This document shows positions 10,960 through 22,083 of a DNA stretch of 64,000 bases, in pieces; within the stretch, counting starts at the first letter, position 1; each line of letters begins with the position of its first letter. Under the pieces are notes generated by a model. That model did not search any database, had not been told where the DNA came from, and saw only the letters and a program-made list of their open reading frames with translations. The position numbers and the translations under genes were made by a program. The DNA lies in NCBI GenBank assembly GCA_963575745.1, contig CAUYUJ010000194.1, positions 30,001-94,000 of the forward strand. The letters run 5' to 3'. The DNA comes from Prorocentrum cordatum (taxonomy: Eukaryota; Sar; Dinophyceae; Prorocentrales; Prorocentraceae).

Positions 10960-12887
10960 AGCGATCGGGCTTCGTGCGTGCCCAGGGCGAAGTGGCGCGG
11001 GCCACGCGAGCTCGCTGCGTGGAGGGCGAAATTCAGCTCCGCTCCGACAGGGAGTCGCACAGTGGGCGGGATCGGGGTAGGGTGTTCATGCGGTACAGCC
11101 AGCTGGTCTTCAACAAGTACTCGGCGCAGTTCGATGCGCGGTACTGTCGGCGCCTGCTCTCGCCTGCCTGCGCTGCGCGCGCAGGGAGGAGTATTACTGG
11201 GCTCGCGACACAGACCCGGACTTGGAGGGGTGGTTGGGGGGGGCGGCGGCGCGGCGCGCGGCGGCGGTAGCTGCGTCGGGAGACAAGGGCGCCGCGCTCG
11301 GCGGAGCGGGCGGCGACGTTGCTGGGAGGCGCCGCAGAAGGACGGCGGCGCGGGGGGGGGTGCGCCACGAGTGCCGCGAGCGGCGGCAGGGGCGCAAGGC
11401 GTCGCAGTAGGAACGAGACCAGGCGGAGGGTGCCGGAGCTATTCCTGCGTCAGATGGCCAGGGCGCTGCGCGCGGCGGCGAGGGCGGCGACGTCGCGGGA
11501 TGCGCGGCACAGGAGGGCGGCGCGGCCGCGGGCGGCGGGCGCGGGAGGCGACGAGACGTCCAAGGTGGAGGCTGCGGTTGGGGCGCAAGACCTCCGAGGC
11601 CGAGGCCGCGGGAGCTGGCCCAGGGCGCGGGGTCGCGGGAGACGGGCGCGCCGGGGCGAACGCGGCGGGGGCGGCGAAGGCGTCAAAGCGAAGGAGGCTC
11701 GGGCACAAGACGCCCGCCGAAGAACGGGCCGAGACGAGCGGCGCAGGGCGCGGGGGCGCGGAGGAGGCGCTCGGCGCCGAGGTCGCGGCGGCGATGGCGG
11801 GGCTTTCGGCGTCCGAGCATGACGACGACTTGTCTGCGTCGGATCGCGAGGTCGCGTCGGAGGACGTCGCGCTGCCGGGCGAGGCGCGCGCGCCGCTCGG
11901 CGCGGACCTGCCCGGCGCGGGGCTGCCGCAGAGGCGGACTTGGCGGTGGCGCGAGTGGTGGCGCGGACTGGCCTCGAATGGGACGGCGGGGTGCGAGCGC
12001 GTGGACAGCGGCGTCGGTGCCTCTCTGAGGGGGATGCGACTGCCGCAGCTGGTCGCTGCAGCGCGCGATTAGATGATGTCGCGGCGACAATGCTGTCGCG
12101 CGGCCGCGCGCATTGAAGGGTCCGACGGGAAAACGCTGCGGGGGGGGCTGATGGAGTCCAAGCAACCAGGGCGCTGCAGATGTGCGCTGCTAGAGCTGGA
12201 GGGTTGCGCGCAGGGTCGCGACGCAAGCAAGGCGCGCGCAGAATGGGAAGAGGTCGTCGTGGATGGAACTTCCGTTGGCGCTCGCAGTGGCCTTGGGTGC
12301 ATTTCGAGTGTATCATGTTGCAGACGCCAGTCGTGGGCGAGGGTCGCGCGACGCAGTGGCAGTCGGCGCGGTGCTGCGACAGGCCTGACAGGGGGGGGGC
12401 GCGAAGGATTTCCGGGCTGCGCCAGCGCGGGTCGCGCATCGCGGCTGGGTTCGCAGCGAACGCGGTGCCAGACGACGACGTGGTCGTCTTGCCCGCGGAG
12501 CGGCCTGCCAGGTGCCGGGAGCTGTAGACATGGCAAGAGATTCGTGGAAGGACGCAGGGCCCGAGCATGCGCCCTTTCTCCATCTGGGTGGGCCAGCTGC
12601 AGGAGGGCGCGGGAGTGGCGGGACTGCTAACGCAGGGTCGACGCGCTACAGCGGGGTAGCTGGAGGCGCGGCCGTGGAGCTCGAATTCGAGGGCGCAGAG
12701 GAAGCGCTGCCGGCACGGTGATTTGGGCGTGGTGATCCGGGCTCAGCGGGCGATTCAAGGGCCGGTCAGTCTGGTGCGGTGGAGCCATTCCGCCTGGTGC
12801 GGAGGCCTGGATCTTCGTTTGCATGCTCGCTTGACGAACAGGGGGCAGCGGCAATTGGGGCGATCGGTCGGAGGCCGCGTGGCTGCG
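10960..12887. other. GC-rich region, possibly decayed mobile-element coding sequence
   Basis: Extremely GC-rich, with long frames open on both strands. Pockets on the plus strand look protein-like but shift frame: one at about 11080-11150 with a V-F-M-R-Y-S-Q-L motif, then a differently framed acidic/aromatic stretch near 11190. An acidic Ser/Asp/Glu stretch at about 11800-11890 is similar. Because a Helitron-like relic follows at once, this may be its decayed N-terminal part. I could not identify a domain. Confidence 0.3.
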
Positions 12888-13507
12888 GGAGACGCGGCGC
12901 AGGGGTGCATGCTGCTTACGCTGAAGACGATGCCGCTGCGCGTGGCAAAGTACGACGCCAAGCTAAGCCACGCGTCCGCGCGGGCTGCGAAGGCAGCGCA
13001 GGCGGTCCTCACGCGCGGGGTGAAGTTTACGTGCCACGAGTGCCAGGAGCGGCTACCGGCGTTCACCATGCCTTCGAGCCGCTGGATGAGCTCTCGGAGG
13101 AGACGTTCCTGCTGCGGCACGCCGAAGATGTGCTGGCCGCGCGCAAGACGGAGGTGGCCTACCGGCCAGACGACTTTGCTCTGGAGCGCGCGGGCGCGCG
13201 CATGCGGCACAGGCAGAACCTTGACAGATTTGCGGCCGCGCCCACTGAGGACGATCTGCATCAGGTCTATGCGTACTGATCGACCAAGGCACGCTCAGAG
13301 GGCCTGCTCATTGCGCTAGACCACGTGTCCCGGACGGGTCTGCGCAAGTTCTGCAGGCACACCGTCTCCTTCCCGCAGGACGTGACAGGGCTTGCGTGGC
13401 GTCACAAGCTCATCGAAGGGATTTGCGTCGGAGGCAGCGCGAACTGGGCGCGCGGGCCTGGCGAGCGCCCAGACAGCCCAGACTGGTCCGAGCGCGGAGC
13501 GCCATGA
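12888..13507 (+). pseudogene. Decayed Helitron-like (RepHel N-region) fragment
   Basis: Plus-strand remains of one protein, broken at least twice. The first piece ends in F-T-C-H-E-C-Q-E-R-L-P-A-F at about 13026-13064, a Cys-x2-Cys motif followed by a short proline turn. A frameshift near 13062 carries the reading into a frame with an acidic, charged helical stretch to a TGA at 13277-13279. Beyond that TGA the same frame continues, with an R-K-F-x-R-H-T-V-S-F-P-Q-D-V motif near 13349-13390, and ends at 13507. As I remember them, the F-P-Q-D-V and Cys-rich motifs are typical of the region ahead of the Helitron helicase-like domain. No Rep HUH motif or helicase is in the window. The assignment rests on motif memory only. 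Confidence 0.45.
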
Positions 13508-13550
13508 CATCCATGGAGCGCTGGGCATTTCCTCGTCGGGTCGCGGACTG

Positions 13551-13617
13551 GAAGCCGGCGGCGCCACGTCAACCTTGGTTGTTTGCATTGCGCAGAGCCG
13601 CAGGCCTGAGTCCGGAC
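13551..13617 (+). other. Degenerate LINE-target-like sequence at mosaic border
   Basis: GCCGGCGGCGCC is followed by GTCAACCTTGGTTGTTTG, very like the left hairpin arm plus the junction seen at the 36.9 kb LINE (GTCAACCTTGGTTTTTGTTTG). Satellite sequence starts just after it. It may be the scar of a short 3' LINE fragment, or coincidence. Confidence 0.35.
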
Positions 13618-14036
13618 CTAGCTCGAACAGTAGACCGAATTCAGACATCTGGATGCAACAGACGAACGCGCCTGATGATTCTGAATCGGTTTCTGTAAGT
13701 ATCAGCTCTGTGGCTGTCCTACAGTTCGAGTTAAGTACAAAAAACCAACAACGCCTATCAAGATGACTCAAAACGGCCGATCCCGCCGCAACACTTTTTG
13801 GCAGTGATAGCTACCCGATCGAGCTGAGATCAAGACGGCGAGCGGGAATAAGATCGAATATGGTCAGAACAAATACTAGAGCTCTAACGAATGGTTGAAT
13901 TTCGAGAACCAAATTTTCAACCGACCAAAAGTCAGCAAAAGGTGCGTCGAGATTTTTCTTGCCAACTAGCTCTCCAGCGCCCCTGAATTATTCTTAAGCT
14001 TCCAGCAACTAGCTAAGGGAAGCTCTACGAGTTATC
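13618..14036 (+). repeat. F1 unit, right half
   Basis: One satellite monomer, then the conserved F1 right region: GATCCCGCCGC, CCCGATCGAGCTGAGATCAA, GGCGAGCGGGAATAAGATCG, CTTGCCAACTAGC. It ends with the right hairpin AAGCTTCC..GGAAGCTCTACGAG (terminal repeat at 14018-14031). The left half is missing. Confidence 0.8.
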
Positions 14037-14266
14037 TCACAATGTTTGCCCAACCGGCCCAAAGTTCGCACATTGTCCGTCGGGGCCGGGTTGGCCAACT
14101 AGCTGCACCCGCGACGGAATTCCTCTATCGATGCCGAAGAGCTCTACGAGGTAAAAACCGACCCCAAGTCACCATTGGTAGCGTCCAAAACCGGGAGAGC
14201 GAAGAGACCCTCGGGGACGGGAAATTGGTAGCGTCCAAAACCCGGAGAGCAGAGAGACCCTCGGAG
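14037..14266 (+). mobile_element. F2 right end plus F3 left-end duplication
   Basis: The F2 right region (GGCCAACTAGCTGCACC to AGCTCTACGAGGT) is followed by two copies, 50 bp apart, of the F3 left-end block TTGGTAGCGTCCAAAACC (starts at 14175 and 14225). Confidence 0.6.
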
Positions 14267-15619
14267 ACTGGGCGCCGGCGGTAAACCGTCAACCCTTCTC
14301 ACCGCCGGGAGACTCGCAGAGCTTCCTTTCCATATATTATGTCCAAAGAAGTAGCAGGGGACGAATATCTTTTCAGTCCGAGCGCTGATAGCAGACTGAT
14401 CTCAGGCGTCTAGATACTATTGCCGCTGATAATTCCCTTCCCATTGTTGTGCTGAACAGATCCAGCCAAGCGGCGCCTCATGATTTCCATCTCATTTATG
14501 TGCCAAAGATCTCTCAAGTTAGGTGAAGAAATTCACCGTCATTTCGAAGAAAAATCGGTCCAGTACGAATAATTTTGCGACCTAGCTCGAGTAGCAGACT
14601 GAGTTCAGAGCTCTGAGTGCTTCAGAAGAACGCGCCTGTGATTCTGAATCGATTATGTGTGCGTACAAGCTCTGTAGCTGTGCTAAAGCTCGAGTTAAGT
14701 ACAGAAAAGCAACAGCTGCCTGTTTTAGATAACTCGAAAAATACAAATGGTTTCGCGGACCTAGCTCGAGTAGCAGACCGAGTTCAAATCTCTCGATGCA
14801 ACAGACAAGCGCGCCTGATGATTCTGAATCGGTGTCTGTGAGTACCAGCTCTGTAGCGTTTCTACAACCGAGTTAAGTACTGAAAACCGACAGCACCTGT
14901 CAAGATGACTCGAAGAATACGAATAGTTTCGCGGACCTAGCTCGAGTAGCAGACCGAGTTCAGACCTCTAGATGTAACTGATGAACGCTCTACGTATGCG
15001 CATCAGCTCTGTAGCTCCTCTACAGCTCGAATTAAACACCGAAAACCGACAGTATCCGCCAACAAAATTCGTAGAATACGAATAGTTTCGCGACCTAGCT
15101 CGAGTAGTAGACCGAGTTCAGACCCCTAGATGCTAGAGACAGACGCGCCGGATGATTATGAATCGGTGTCTGTGAAGACCAGCTCTGTAGCTCTCCTACA
15201 GCCCGAGTTGAGTACAGAGAACCGACAGCACCTATCAAGATGACTCGAATACTCAAATAGTTTCGCGGACCTAGCTCGAGTGGCAGACCGAGTTCAGACC
15301 TCTACATGCAACTGACGAACGCACCTGATGAGTCTGAATCGGTTTCTGTAAGTATCAGCTCTGTAGTTGCTCTACAGATCGAGTTCAGCACAAAAAAACC
15401 GTCAACGCGTATCAAGATGACTCGAAACGGCCGATCCCGCCGCAACGCTTTTTGGCAGTAAAAGGTACCCGATCGAGCTGAGATCAAGATGACGAGCGGG
15501 AATAAAATCGAATACGGTGGGAAAAAATACTGGAGCTCTAACGAATGGTTGAATTTCGAGAACAAAATTTTCAACCGACCAAAAGTCACCAAAAGGTCCG
15601 TCGAGATTTGTCTTGCCAA
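14267..15619 (+). mobile_element. F1 unit (right end interrupted)
   Basis: It starts CTGGGCGCCGG with the GC hairpin and CTCGCAGAGCTTCC at about 14313. Then come the TATATTATG block, divergent sequence, and about five satellite monomers (anchors 14773, 14949, 15107, 15283). The conserved right region is broken off at CTTGCCAA (15619) by the next F2 unit. Confidence 0.75.
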
Positions 15620-15949
15620 CTGGCGCCGGCGGTAGACCGTCAACCAGGTTACCGCCGGAACCCTCGTAGAGCTCTTTTCTCGCACGATGCTTTTCGGAAA
15701 ACGTGCAGAAGCGAGAATCCAAAAACTAGAAAAAGGACGTTTTTCTGTTTTTATCCAACGTCGGTTGCTCCAAGTGTTTTTATAATAATACTGCACCTAC
15801 GGGCCTGAGAATTTCAGAGGCGCACGCGTCATAACCCACTACAGGTGCGAAAAATCTGGTTTCTGAAAATGAATTGTCAAATATCTTTCAAATTCTGGGA
15901 ACACCGACCCGAAGTTGTCACATTGTCTCTTCTCGTCGGGTCGACCAAT
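15620..15949 (+). mobile_element. F2 unit (interrupted)
   Basis: Begins CTGGCGCCGGCGG with the hairpin and CCTCGTAGAGCTC. Internal F2 blocks are TCGGTTGCTCCAAGTGTTTT, GGTGCGAAAAATCTGG and ATTGTCAAATATCTTTCAAA. It is broken at GTCGACCAA by the next F1 unit. Confidence 0.75.
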
Positions 15950-17422
15950 TGGGCGTCGGCGGTAAACCGTCAACCTTTCTCATCGCCGGGGGACTCGTAG
16001 AGCTTCCTGACCATATATTATGTCCAAAGAATTAGCAGAGAACGAATAGTTTTTCAGAGCGCTGATAGCAAACTGATCTCAGGCGTCTAGTGATATCCCG
16101 TTGCTGTGCTGAACAGTTCTATAGCTCATCTGCAGCGTGTAGAAAATACCAGTACGGAGAAAATAGCAGAGTACGAATCCGTGTTTGGCGTCTGCGCTCA
16201 CAACAGACCCAAACCAAGCGTCTAGATGCTTCGCGCCTCACGATGTCCTTCTGATTTTTCGGCCGAAGAGCTCTCGAGCTGCTCTGCAGCTCGAGTTCAG
16301 TGAAGAAATTGATCATTTGGAAAAAAATTGTCGGTCGAATACGAATAGTTTTGTGAACCTAGCTCGGATAGCAGATCGAGTTCAGACCTCTCGATGCAAC
16401 AGACGAACGCTCCCAATGCTTCTGCATCAGTTTCTGTGCGTAGCAGCTCTGTAACTCTCCTACAGCCCAAATTCAATACAGAAAATTGACAACATCTGTC
16501 AAGATGACTCGAAGAATACGAATAGTTTTGCAAACCTAGTCCGAGTAGCAGACCCAGTTCAGAGCTCTGGATGCAACAGACAAACGTGCCTGATGATTCG
16601 GAATCAGTTTCTGTGCGTATGAGCTCTGTAGCTGTCCTACAGCCCGAGTTGCGTGCGAAAACGGACAGCACCTCTCAAGATGACTCGAATGATACGAATA
16701 GTTTCGCGGACCTAGCTCGAGTAGCAGACCGAGTTCAGACCTCTGGATTCAACAGACGAACGCGCCTGATTATTCTGCATCGTTTTCTGTGCGCATTAGC
16801 TCTGTAGCTTCCCAGGAGCTCGAGTTAAGCACAGAAAACCGACAGTCCCTGTCGAGATGACCCGAGCGATACGAATAATTTTGCGGACCTAGCTCGAGAA
16901 GCAGACCGGTTTCAGACCTCCACATGCAACAGGCGGACGCGCCTGATGTCTCCTAATCGGTTTCTGCGATTACCAGCCCAGTAGCCCCCCTACCGCCCGA
17001 GTTAAGTACAGAAAACCGACAGCATCTCTCAAGATGACTCGAACAATACGAACAGCTCCGCGGACCTAGCTCGGGCAGCAGACCGAGTTCAGACCTCTGG
17101 ATGCATCAGACGAACGCGCCTGATGATTCTAAATCGGTTTCTGCAATTATCAGCTCTGTAGCTCTCCTACAGCTCGAGTTAAGCACAAAAACCGTCAACG
17201 CGTGTCAAGGTGACTCGAAACAGCCGATCCCGCCGGGATGCTTTTTGGCAGTAATATCTACCCGATCGAGCAGAGATTGAGACGGCGAGAAGGAATGAGA
17301 TCAAATATGATGGGAGCTCTAACGAATGGTTGAATTTCGAGAACAAAATTTTCAACCGACCAAAAGTCACCACACGGTCCGTCGAGATTTTTCTTGCCAA
17401 CTAGCTCTCCAGCGCCCCGGAA
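15950..17422 (+). mobile_element. F1 unit (interrupted)
   Basis: GC hairpin, CTCGTAGAGCTTCC, CATATATTATG, several satellite monomers (16.3-17.17 kb), then the F1 right region. It is interrupted at CCGGAA (17422) by an F2 unit and resumes with ATTACT at 18205. Confidence 0.75.
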
Positions 17423-18204
17423 CTGGGAGCCGGCGGTAAACCGTCAACCAGGTTACCGCCGGGGGCCTCGTAGGAACACATGGAAAGAGCTTCATCAAGC
17501 GTTAGCTGTTGATATCAGTTGAAAACTCGAGAAATATTGTTTCTGGGTTTTACGCAATGTCGGTTCCTTCTGATCTTTTGATAGAAATAATGCAGCTAGA
17601 GCCCTGAGAATTGCACCATCGAACGCGCCATGATTCACTGCAGAGAATAAAGATCTGGATTTCCAAAACGAATTTCAAAATCTCTCACAATCTCCGAAAA
17701 ACCGACCCCAGGTTACCACATTGTCCACCCGGGCCGGGTCGGGCAACTCGCCCCGGCGCTGAACCGTCAACCTGGTCACCGTCGGGAACCTCGTAGAGCT
17801 CTTTACACTGGTAAGGGTGCTCAGAATCCAAGTAGAGTCATAAAATAAAGATTCCCCTAAAATCTTGGTTTTCGATTTTTTCGATGTTCATATTGTCTCG
17901 GTTCCGGGAAGTCAACTCTTGATAGTATACATCGGGAGAGCTCAGCTGCTGTCAGAGAGAAGTTTATATGCCAATGATCGGCGTAAAAATCTGCTTCCTC
18001 ACAATGAATTGTCAAATATCTTTCAAATCTTCGCAAAACCGACCCAATGTTAACACATTGTCCGCCCAGGCCGGGCCCGCCAACTAGCTCCACCCCGCGC
18101 CGGAATTCCTCTAGCTAATCGATGCCGAAGAGATCTACGAGGTACTAGCTCCACCCTGCGCCGGAATTCCTCTAGCTCATCGATGCCGAAGAGCTCTACG
18201 AGGT
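17423..18204 (+). mobile_element. F2 unit containing a nested F2 unit
   Basis: The outer unit opens CTGGGAGCCGG at 17423 and is interrupted after GGGCAA by an inner F2 unit (17747-18143) opening CTCGCCCCGGCGCTG. The inner unit ends CTACGAGGT at 18143. The outer unit resumes ACTAGCTCCACC and ends CTACGAGGT at 18204. The F1 host then resumes ATTACT. The two consecutive right ends are closing brackets of nested units, not a tandem duplication. Confidence 0.75.
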
Positions 18205-18208
18205 ATTA

Positions 18209-18238
18209 CTGGCGCCGGCGGTGAACGTCAACCTGGTC
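18209..18238 (+). repeat. F2 left hairpin arm, occupied LINE-type target
   Basis: CTGGCGCCGGCGGTGAACGT followed by CAACCTGGTC (18229-18238), which is the target duplicated around elements A and B. The other half of the hairpin, ACCGCCGGG, follows only at 21799. Confidence 0.85.
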
Positions 18239-19472
18239 TGCGATGTCTGCGTTGGCCGATTCGAGCTCCCTGGACAGCAGGCCAGGACACAGAGAACCTA
18301 AACAGCGAAGCTGCAAAGATTAAAGCAGAGATGCATTCAAACAGCGAAGCTGCACAGATATGCACAAGACTGCAAGTACACGAGAAAACAACTAACAAAA
18401 TAATGAGAGAAGCAATGCAGACCATAGATATGGAAGCAAAGCTAGAAGCAGTGAGAGACCACACAGTAACCACTGGTTTATACAGCGATTACCGTCTCAA
18501 CACCACTGAGAAAAACACGAAACTAAGAACTAAAATAGCGAGTGCGCTACAAAGTAATGCGAGACCATGCAGTAACCACATATAGCGATTACCGTCTCAG
18601 CACCACTGAAAGACAATGCACGTGAAACACAACGTCGAAATGTGGACTAGATAACGAATTAAGAGGGCAACATACAGAGTGAGCCAAGACACCCACCACT
18701 ACATAGAGCGAATGCGGGCTCTTATCCGAACAAAGTGAAGATCAGGCGAAGCTCTTATTCAACACACGTGCATGCACGACAACACACACAGGCATGAAGA
18801 AAGGCAACGCAATGACAAATCACAATAGTTCGAACACGAAGTATGTGGAAATCAAGTGCAATGAAATCTGAACTTCACTCGAGGCGAAGTATAAAATCGG
18901 ATGCCCAGAGACCTCAATATCAAGATACTCTAATGTCACAAAACTGTCAAAGTACCTCAACGTTGAAGAAACCACACGTGTACAAGAGCAATAATGAAAC
19001 GAAAGAAACGATTCCAACCACCCCTCGAAGGTTCCCACTGCGTTGTGAATAAGAGTACTCAGACTGCGACCAAAGTCAAAATTGGATACGTGCTGAGAGC
19101 AACTCGTACAAGATAACAAATGCGGCAAGTACAATCACAAGCGGCCTGGAAGTGCAAGCAGACAACGCAACAAGTACAAAACAAGCGGCCTGGAAGTACA
19201 GGAAAACAAATGCAGCAAGTACGATCAAAGCAAGCGGCCTATGCACCTGCTCCAATGGGAGCTGTCTCACTTGACACAACAGAGAACCTGGTGCCTATCG
19301 TCTGTAGGCCCACGGAGTGGAGGTCGTCGCAGACGACGAAATACCCGAAGATATGGGACGGTTCAGTGGCGTACGATACGTGTGCGTGCACAGAAACCTG
19401 TCCGCACAATGCGGCTCGGGGAAGCCACCGACGGGCCAGGTCGCCGCTGAACTCCCCCAGGAGGGACAGCAG
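18239..19472 (-). mobile_element. Element A: hairpin-targeted short retroelement
   Basis: It lies between two copies of CAACCTGGTC (18229-18238 and 19473-19482). Both ends resemble those of element B: the right end reads CTGCTGTCCCTCCT on the minus strand, and the left part shares TTCGAGCTCCC and AACCTAAnCAGCnAAGCTGC. No terminal inverted repeats. It contains two copies of the block GCGATTACCGTCTCA (about 18485 and 18588). Minus-strand orientation is inferred from element B. No long ORF survives, so it is probably a deleted or non-autonomous copy. Confidence 0.65.
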
Positions 19473-19482
19473 CAACCTGGTC
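19473..19482. repeat. 10 bp target duplication shared by elements A and B
   Basis: CAACCTGGTC, identical to 18229-18238 and 21789-21798. It is the only sequence between the two elements. Confidence 0.85.
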
Positions 19483-21788
19483 TTTTGCGTCTTTTGCGAA
19501 GGCCGGTTCGAGCTCCCATGGGAGCAGGCCTAAACACAAAGAACCTAAGCAGCAAAGCTGCAAAGATTAAGTACAAGTGCACAAACAGCGAAGCTGTACA
19601 GTATACAATACACGAGAATGCAACTCAAAAATTGACGGAAGTAAAGCAGTGCGAGACCATGCAGTAACCACATATAGCGATTACCGTCTCAGCACCACTG
19701 AAAATAAAAACAGTGAGTGACCATACAGTAACCACTGGTTTATACAGCGATTACCGTCTCAACACCACTGAGACAAACACAAAACTAACAACTAGAATGA
19801 CGAGTACACTCCAGTCCTCTTTGAGGCAACCGTAGTGTCGACAGATCAAAGGCCTACTTTGAGGCACCACGTGACAAATCACGGAAAGTCACGTTCAAAG
19901 GTCAATGAGCACTCAAATCAAGGAAGCAACGAATGCACTCAATCAATGAAGAAAGGCAACGCAATGACAAATCAAGCGTGCAGGATCAATCGCATGTGCA
20001 TCATCTGTGCCGTTTCCGATGCTTCTTGCCGCTCCGCGTCAATGCACTCCTGGAAGTAAAACTCTGAGGACCCCCTTGTTGCGAATCATCCTCCTCGGAG
20101 CTTTCAATTCCCAAATGCAGCCTGTATGCATTAAGAGCCTCAGTCCTACGCTGAAGCTCCTGTGTCGGGAGTCGGTGTAGCTCAAGCCAAAGAGCCCTCA
20201 TATCGACACCGGCAAGAGCCCAGTCCCTGGCAGCTTGGCACTCAGAGCGTGTCTCACTCGGTCGATCTGCAGAACTCCCATTCATGGAACTCCCTACTGC
20301 ATCAGCTGAACTCCCAACTGCAGAACTCCCAGCTGTTGAACTCCCAACTGCATCCTCAACTGCATCAGCGGAACTCCGAACTGTGGAACTTCCTGCTGAA
20401 CTCCCAAGTGTTGAACTCCCGACTGCACTGGAACTCCCGACTGCATCAACTGTACTCAAAACTGCGGTACTCTCCACCGCACTCCCGTTGGTCGCATGCA
20501 ATTCTGAAGTGCGCAACTTTGTACTCTCGATAGTCTCCGTTCGTTTGAAACAATATCTCTTCATTCTGAGAGAAGCATCACCCCGATCAACGTGCACTCG
20601 ATGACACTCCTCCTTCTCCCCCTCACCAACATGAACAAAATCCTCCTCAGCCACCTCCTCCTGCTCCAGCTTAGTAACTGCTTCACTATGAGCATTATCA
20701 TCCTCCTCGTCCTTGCAGCCAGGGTTCGATGCCACAGCATCAGCTGAACTCCAAACCGCGGTACTCCCAACTGCAGAACTCCCAGCTGTTGAACTCCCAA
20801 CTGCATCCACAACTGCATCAGCGGAACTCCGAACTGTGGAACTTCATACTGCACTCCGAACAGTGGAACTCCCGACTGCACAGGAACTCCCAACTGCAGA
20901 AGCATCACCCTGATCAGCGCGCACTCGATGACACTCCTCCTTCTCCTCCTCACCAACAAAGAGAACACAAAGATCAGTCTGAGTCCCACACTCAATGTGA
21001 ACACAGGGATCTGTCTGAGTCCCACAATCGGAACACTGCGAACGCAAAGAGTTGCCAGCCAATTCAACTGCATCCATATCAGTCTGTGTTCCACAAGTGT
21101 CCTCAACCCACTCCTCTTCCTCAGAATCGTCCGAGCAGAAATTCCGATAATATCTGGGCGCGAAAATGCCCGCGCGAACAAGGCACGACGGATCTGGCCC
21201 CCGAGCCGTGGACCACAAACGATACCTGACACGTTTCGCCCGCAAACGGCGCAACTTCGATTGAGAAACTTTGACACCATGCCCATACAGCTGGTCTCGC
21301 TCATGCATGCGAGACTCACCTCCGTACGAAGGGCGAACACGGCAATATAGATCACTAACACACACTTCGACCGTAGACAAACGAGCAGACAAACAAGCGA
21401 GAGACTCGGAAGTAAACAACGCCGTATCTGTCCAATCTGAAGCAAGAAAATCCGCGCCTGACAATTCAGATGAAACAAACTCCATATATAAAAACGTGGA
21501 CTCGCTCTACAAGAAGGCAAATCACAAGCAATAACTAGATGGACAGTTGAGATAACCAAGGAGAATGCTGTTCCAACGATACTCCGACAATCTCAACAAT
21601 TATATGCACTCCGACGACAATCAATAAGAGGCCGTCGACAAGCAATAAGAGTGTACGGTACTCAGGCAAAAGAGACACTGAAGCACCGTGTACGGTAAAG
21701 AGAACCAAACGCCAGGCACGGCACGATGCCGCTCGAGGAGGCATCCGACAGGCCAGGTCGCCGCTGAGATCCCGAGGAGGGACAGCAG
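19483..21788 (-). mobile_element. Element B: hairpin-targeted retroelement with acidic ORF
   Basis: About 2.3 kb between CAACCTGGTC copies, inside an F2 hairpin. The minus strand starts CTGCTGTCCCTCCTCGG, has about 300 bp of leader, a TATATATGG just before the ORF start, the ORF at 20001-21485, and about 520 bp of 3' region. That region holds two copies of the GCGATTACCGTCTCA block and ends in a short A-rich stretch (AAAAGACGCAAAA). It has no terminal inverted repeat, a target duplication and an A-rich 3' end, so it looks like a LINE-type or LINE-mobilised element. It carries no reverse transcriptase. Confidence 0.65.
20001..21485 (-). pseudogene. Acidic Ser/Glu-rich ORF of element B, interrupted by UGA
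   Basis: One minus-strand frame starts at ATG 21483-21485 and ends at TGA 20001-20003. It is broken by a single in-frame TGA at 20844-20846, giving 213 and, after an 11-codon gap, 269 residues. The first part has a basic stretch (about residues 75-90), then an acidic cluster and three C-G-T-Q-T-D motifs (residues 131, 154 and 166). The second part has many A-V-G-S-S repeats, a second copy of an E-K-E-E-C-H-R-V motif, and a basic C-terminus. Comparison with the neighbouring internal repeats suggests the TGA replaced a Gly codon (GGA). No known domain; a gag/ORF1-like structural protein is possible. The TQT motifs resemble dynein light chain LC8 anchor sites, which is inference. Confidence 0.55.
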
Positions 21789-22083
21789 CAACCTGGTCAC
21801 CGCCGGGAACCTCGTAGAGCTCCTTTCACACGTGAGAGTGCTCAGAATCAAAAGACAGAGCTTCTGGAAGCATTTCTCGAAAAAGGCAATATTGATTTTT
21901 TTCATGTCGAAATAAAGTTGGTTCCGCCAAGTGTTTTGATAGTAAAAGTGCGCCTACGGAGCTCATATAGTCTTTCACGGGTGCGAAAAATCTGGTTTCT
22001 CAAAATGGATGGTTGAATATCTTTGAAATCTTAGCAAAACCGACCCAAAGTCACCACTTTGTCCTTTCTGGTCGGGTCGACCA
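21789..22083 (+). mobile_element. F2 unit, right part after elements A/B
   Basis: CAACCTGGTC then ACCGCCGGGAACCTCGTAGAGCTCC resumes the interrupted hairpin. F2 internal blocks follow (TTGGTTCCGCCAAGTG, GTGCGAAAAATCTGG). Broken at GTCGACCAA by the next F2 unit. Confidence 0.75.

Noticed and set aside
11450-12583. 377-codon minus-strand ORF
   Set aside because: Same GC effect; overlapping frames on the other strand are equally open and none is domain-like.
18084-18204. Simple tandem duplication of the F2 right end
   Set aside because: The order of opening and closing ends fits two nested units closing one after the other, with the outer host resuming.
20561-21559. 332-codon minus-strand ORF overlapping element B
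   Set aside because: It is an alternative frame over the acidic ORF; the other frame has an ATG after a TATA-like stretch, acidic motifs and internal repeats.
18239-21788. DNA transposon with terminal inverted repeats for elements A and B
   Set aside because: The two ends are not inverted copies of each other, no transposase is present, and the A-rich end with 10 bp duplication fits a retroelement better.
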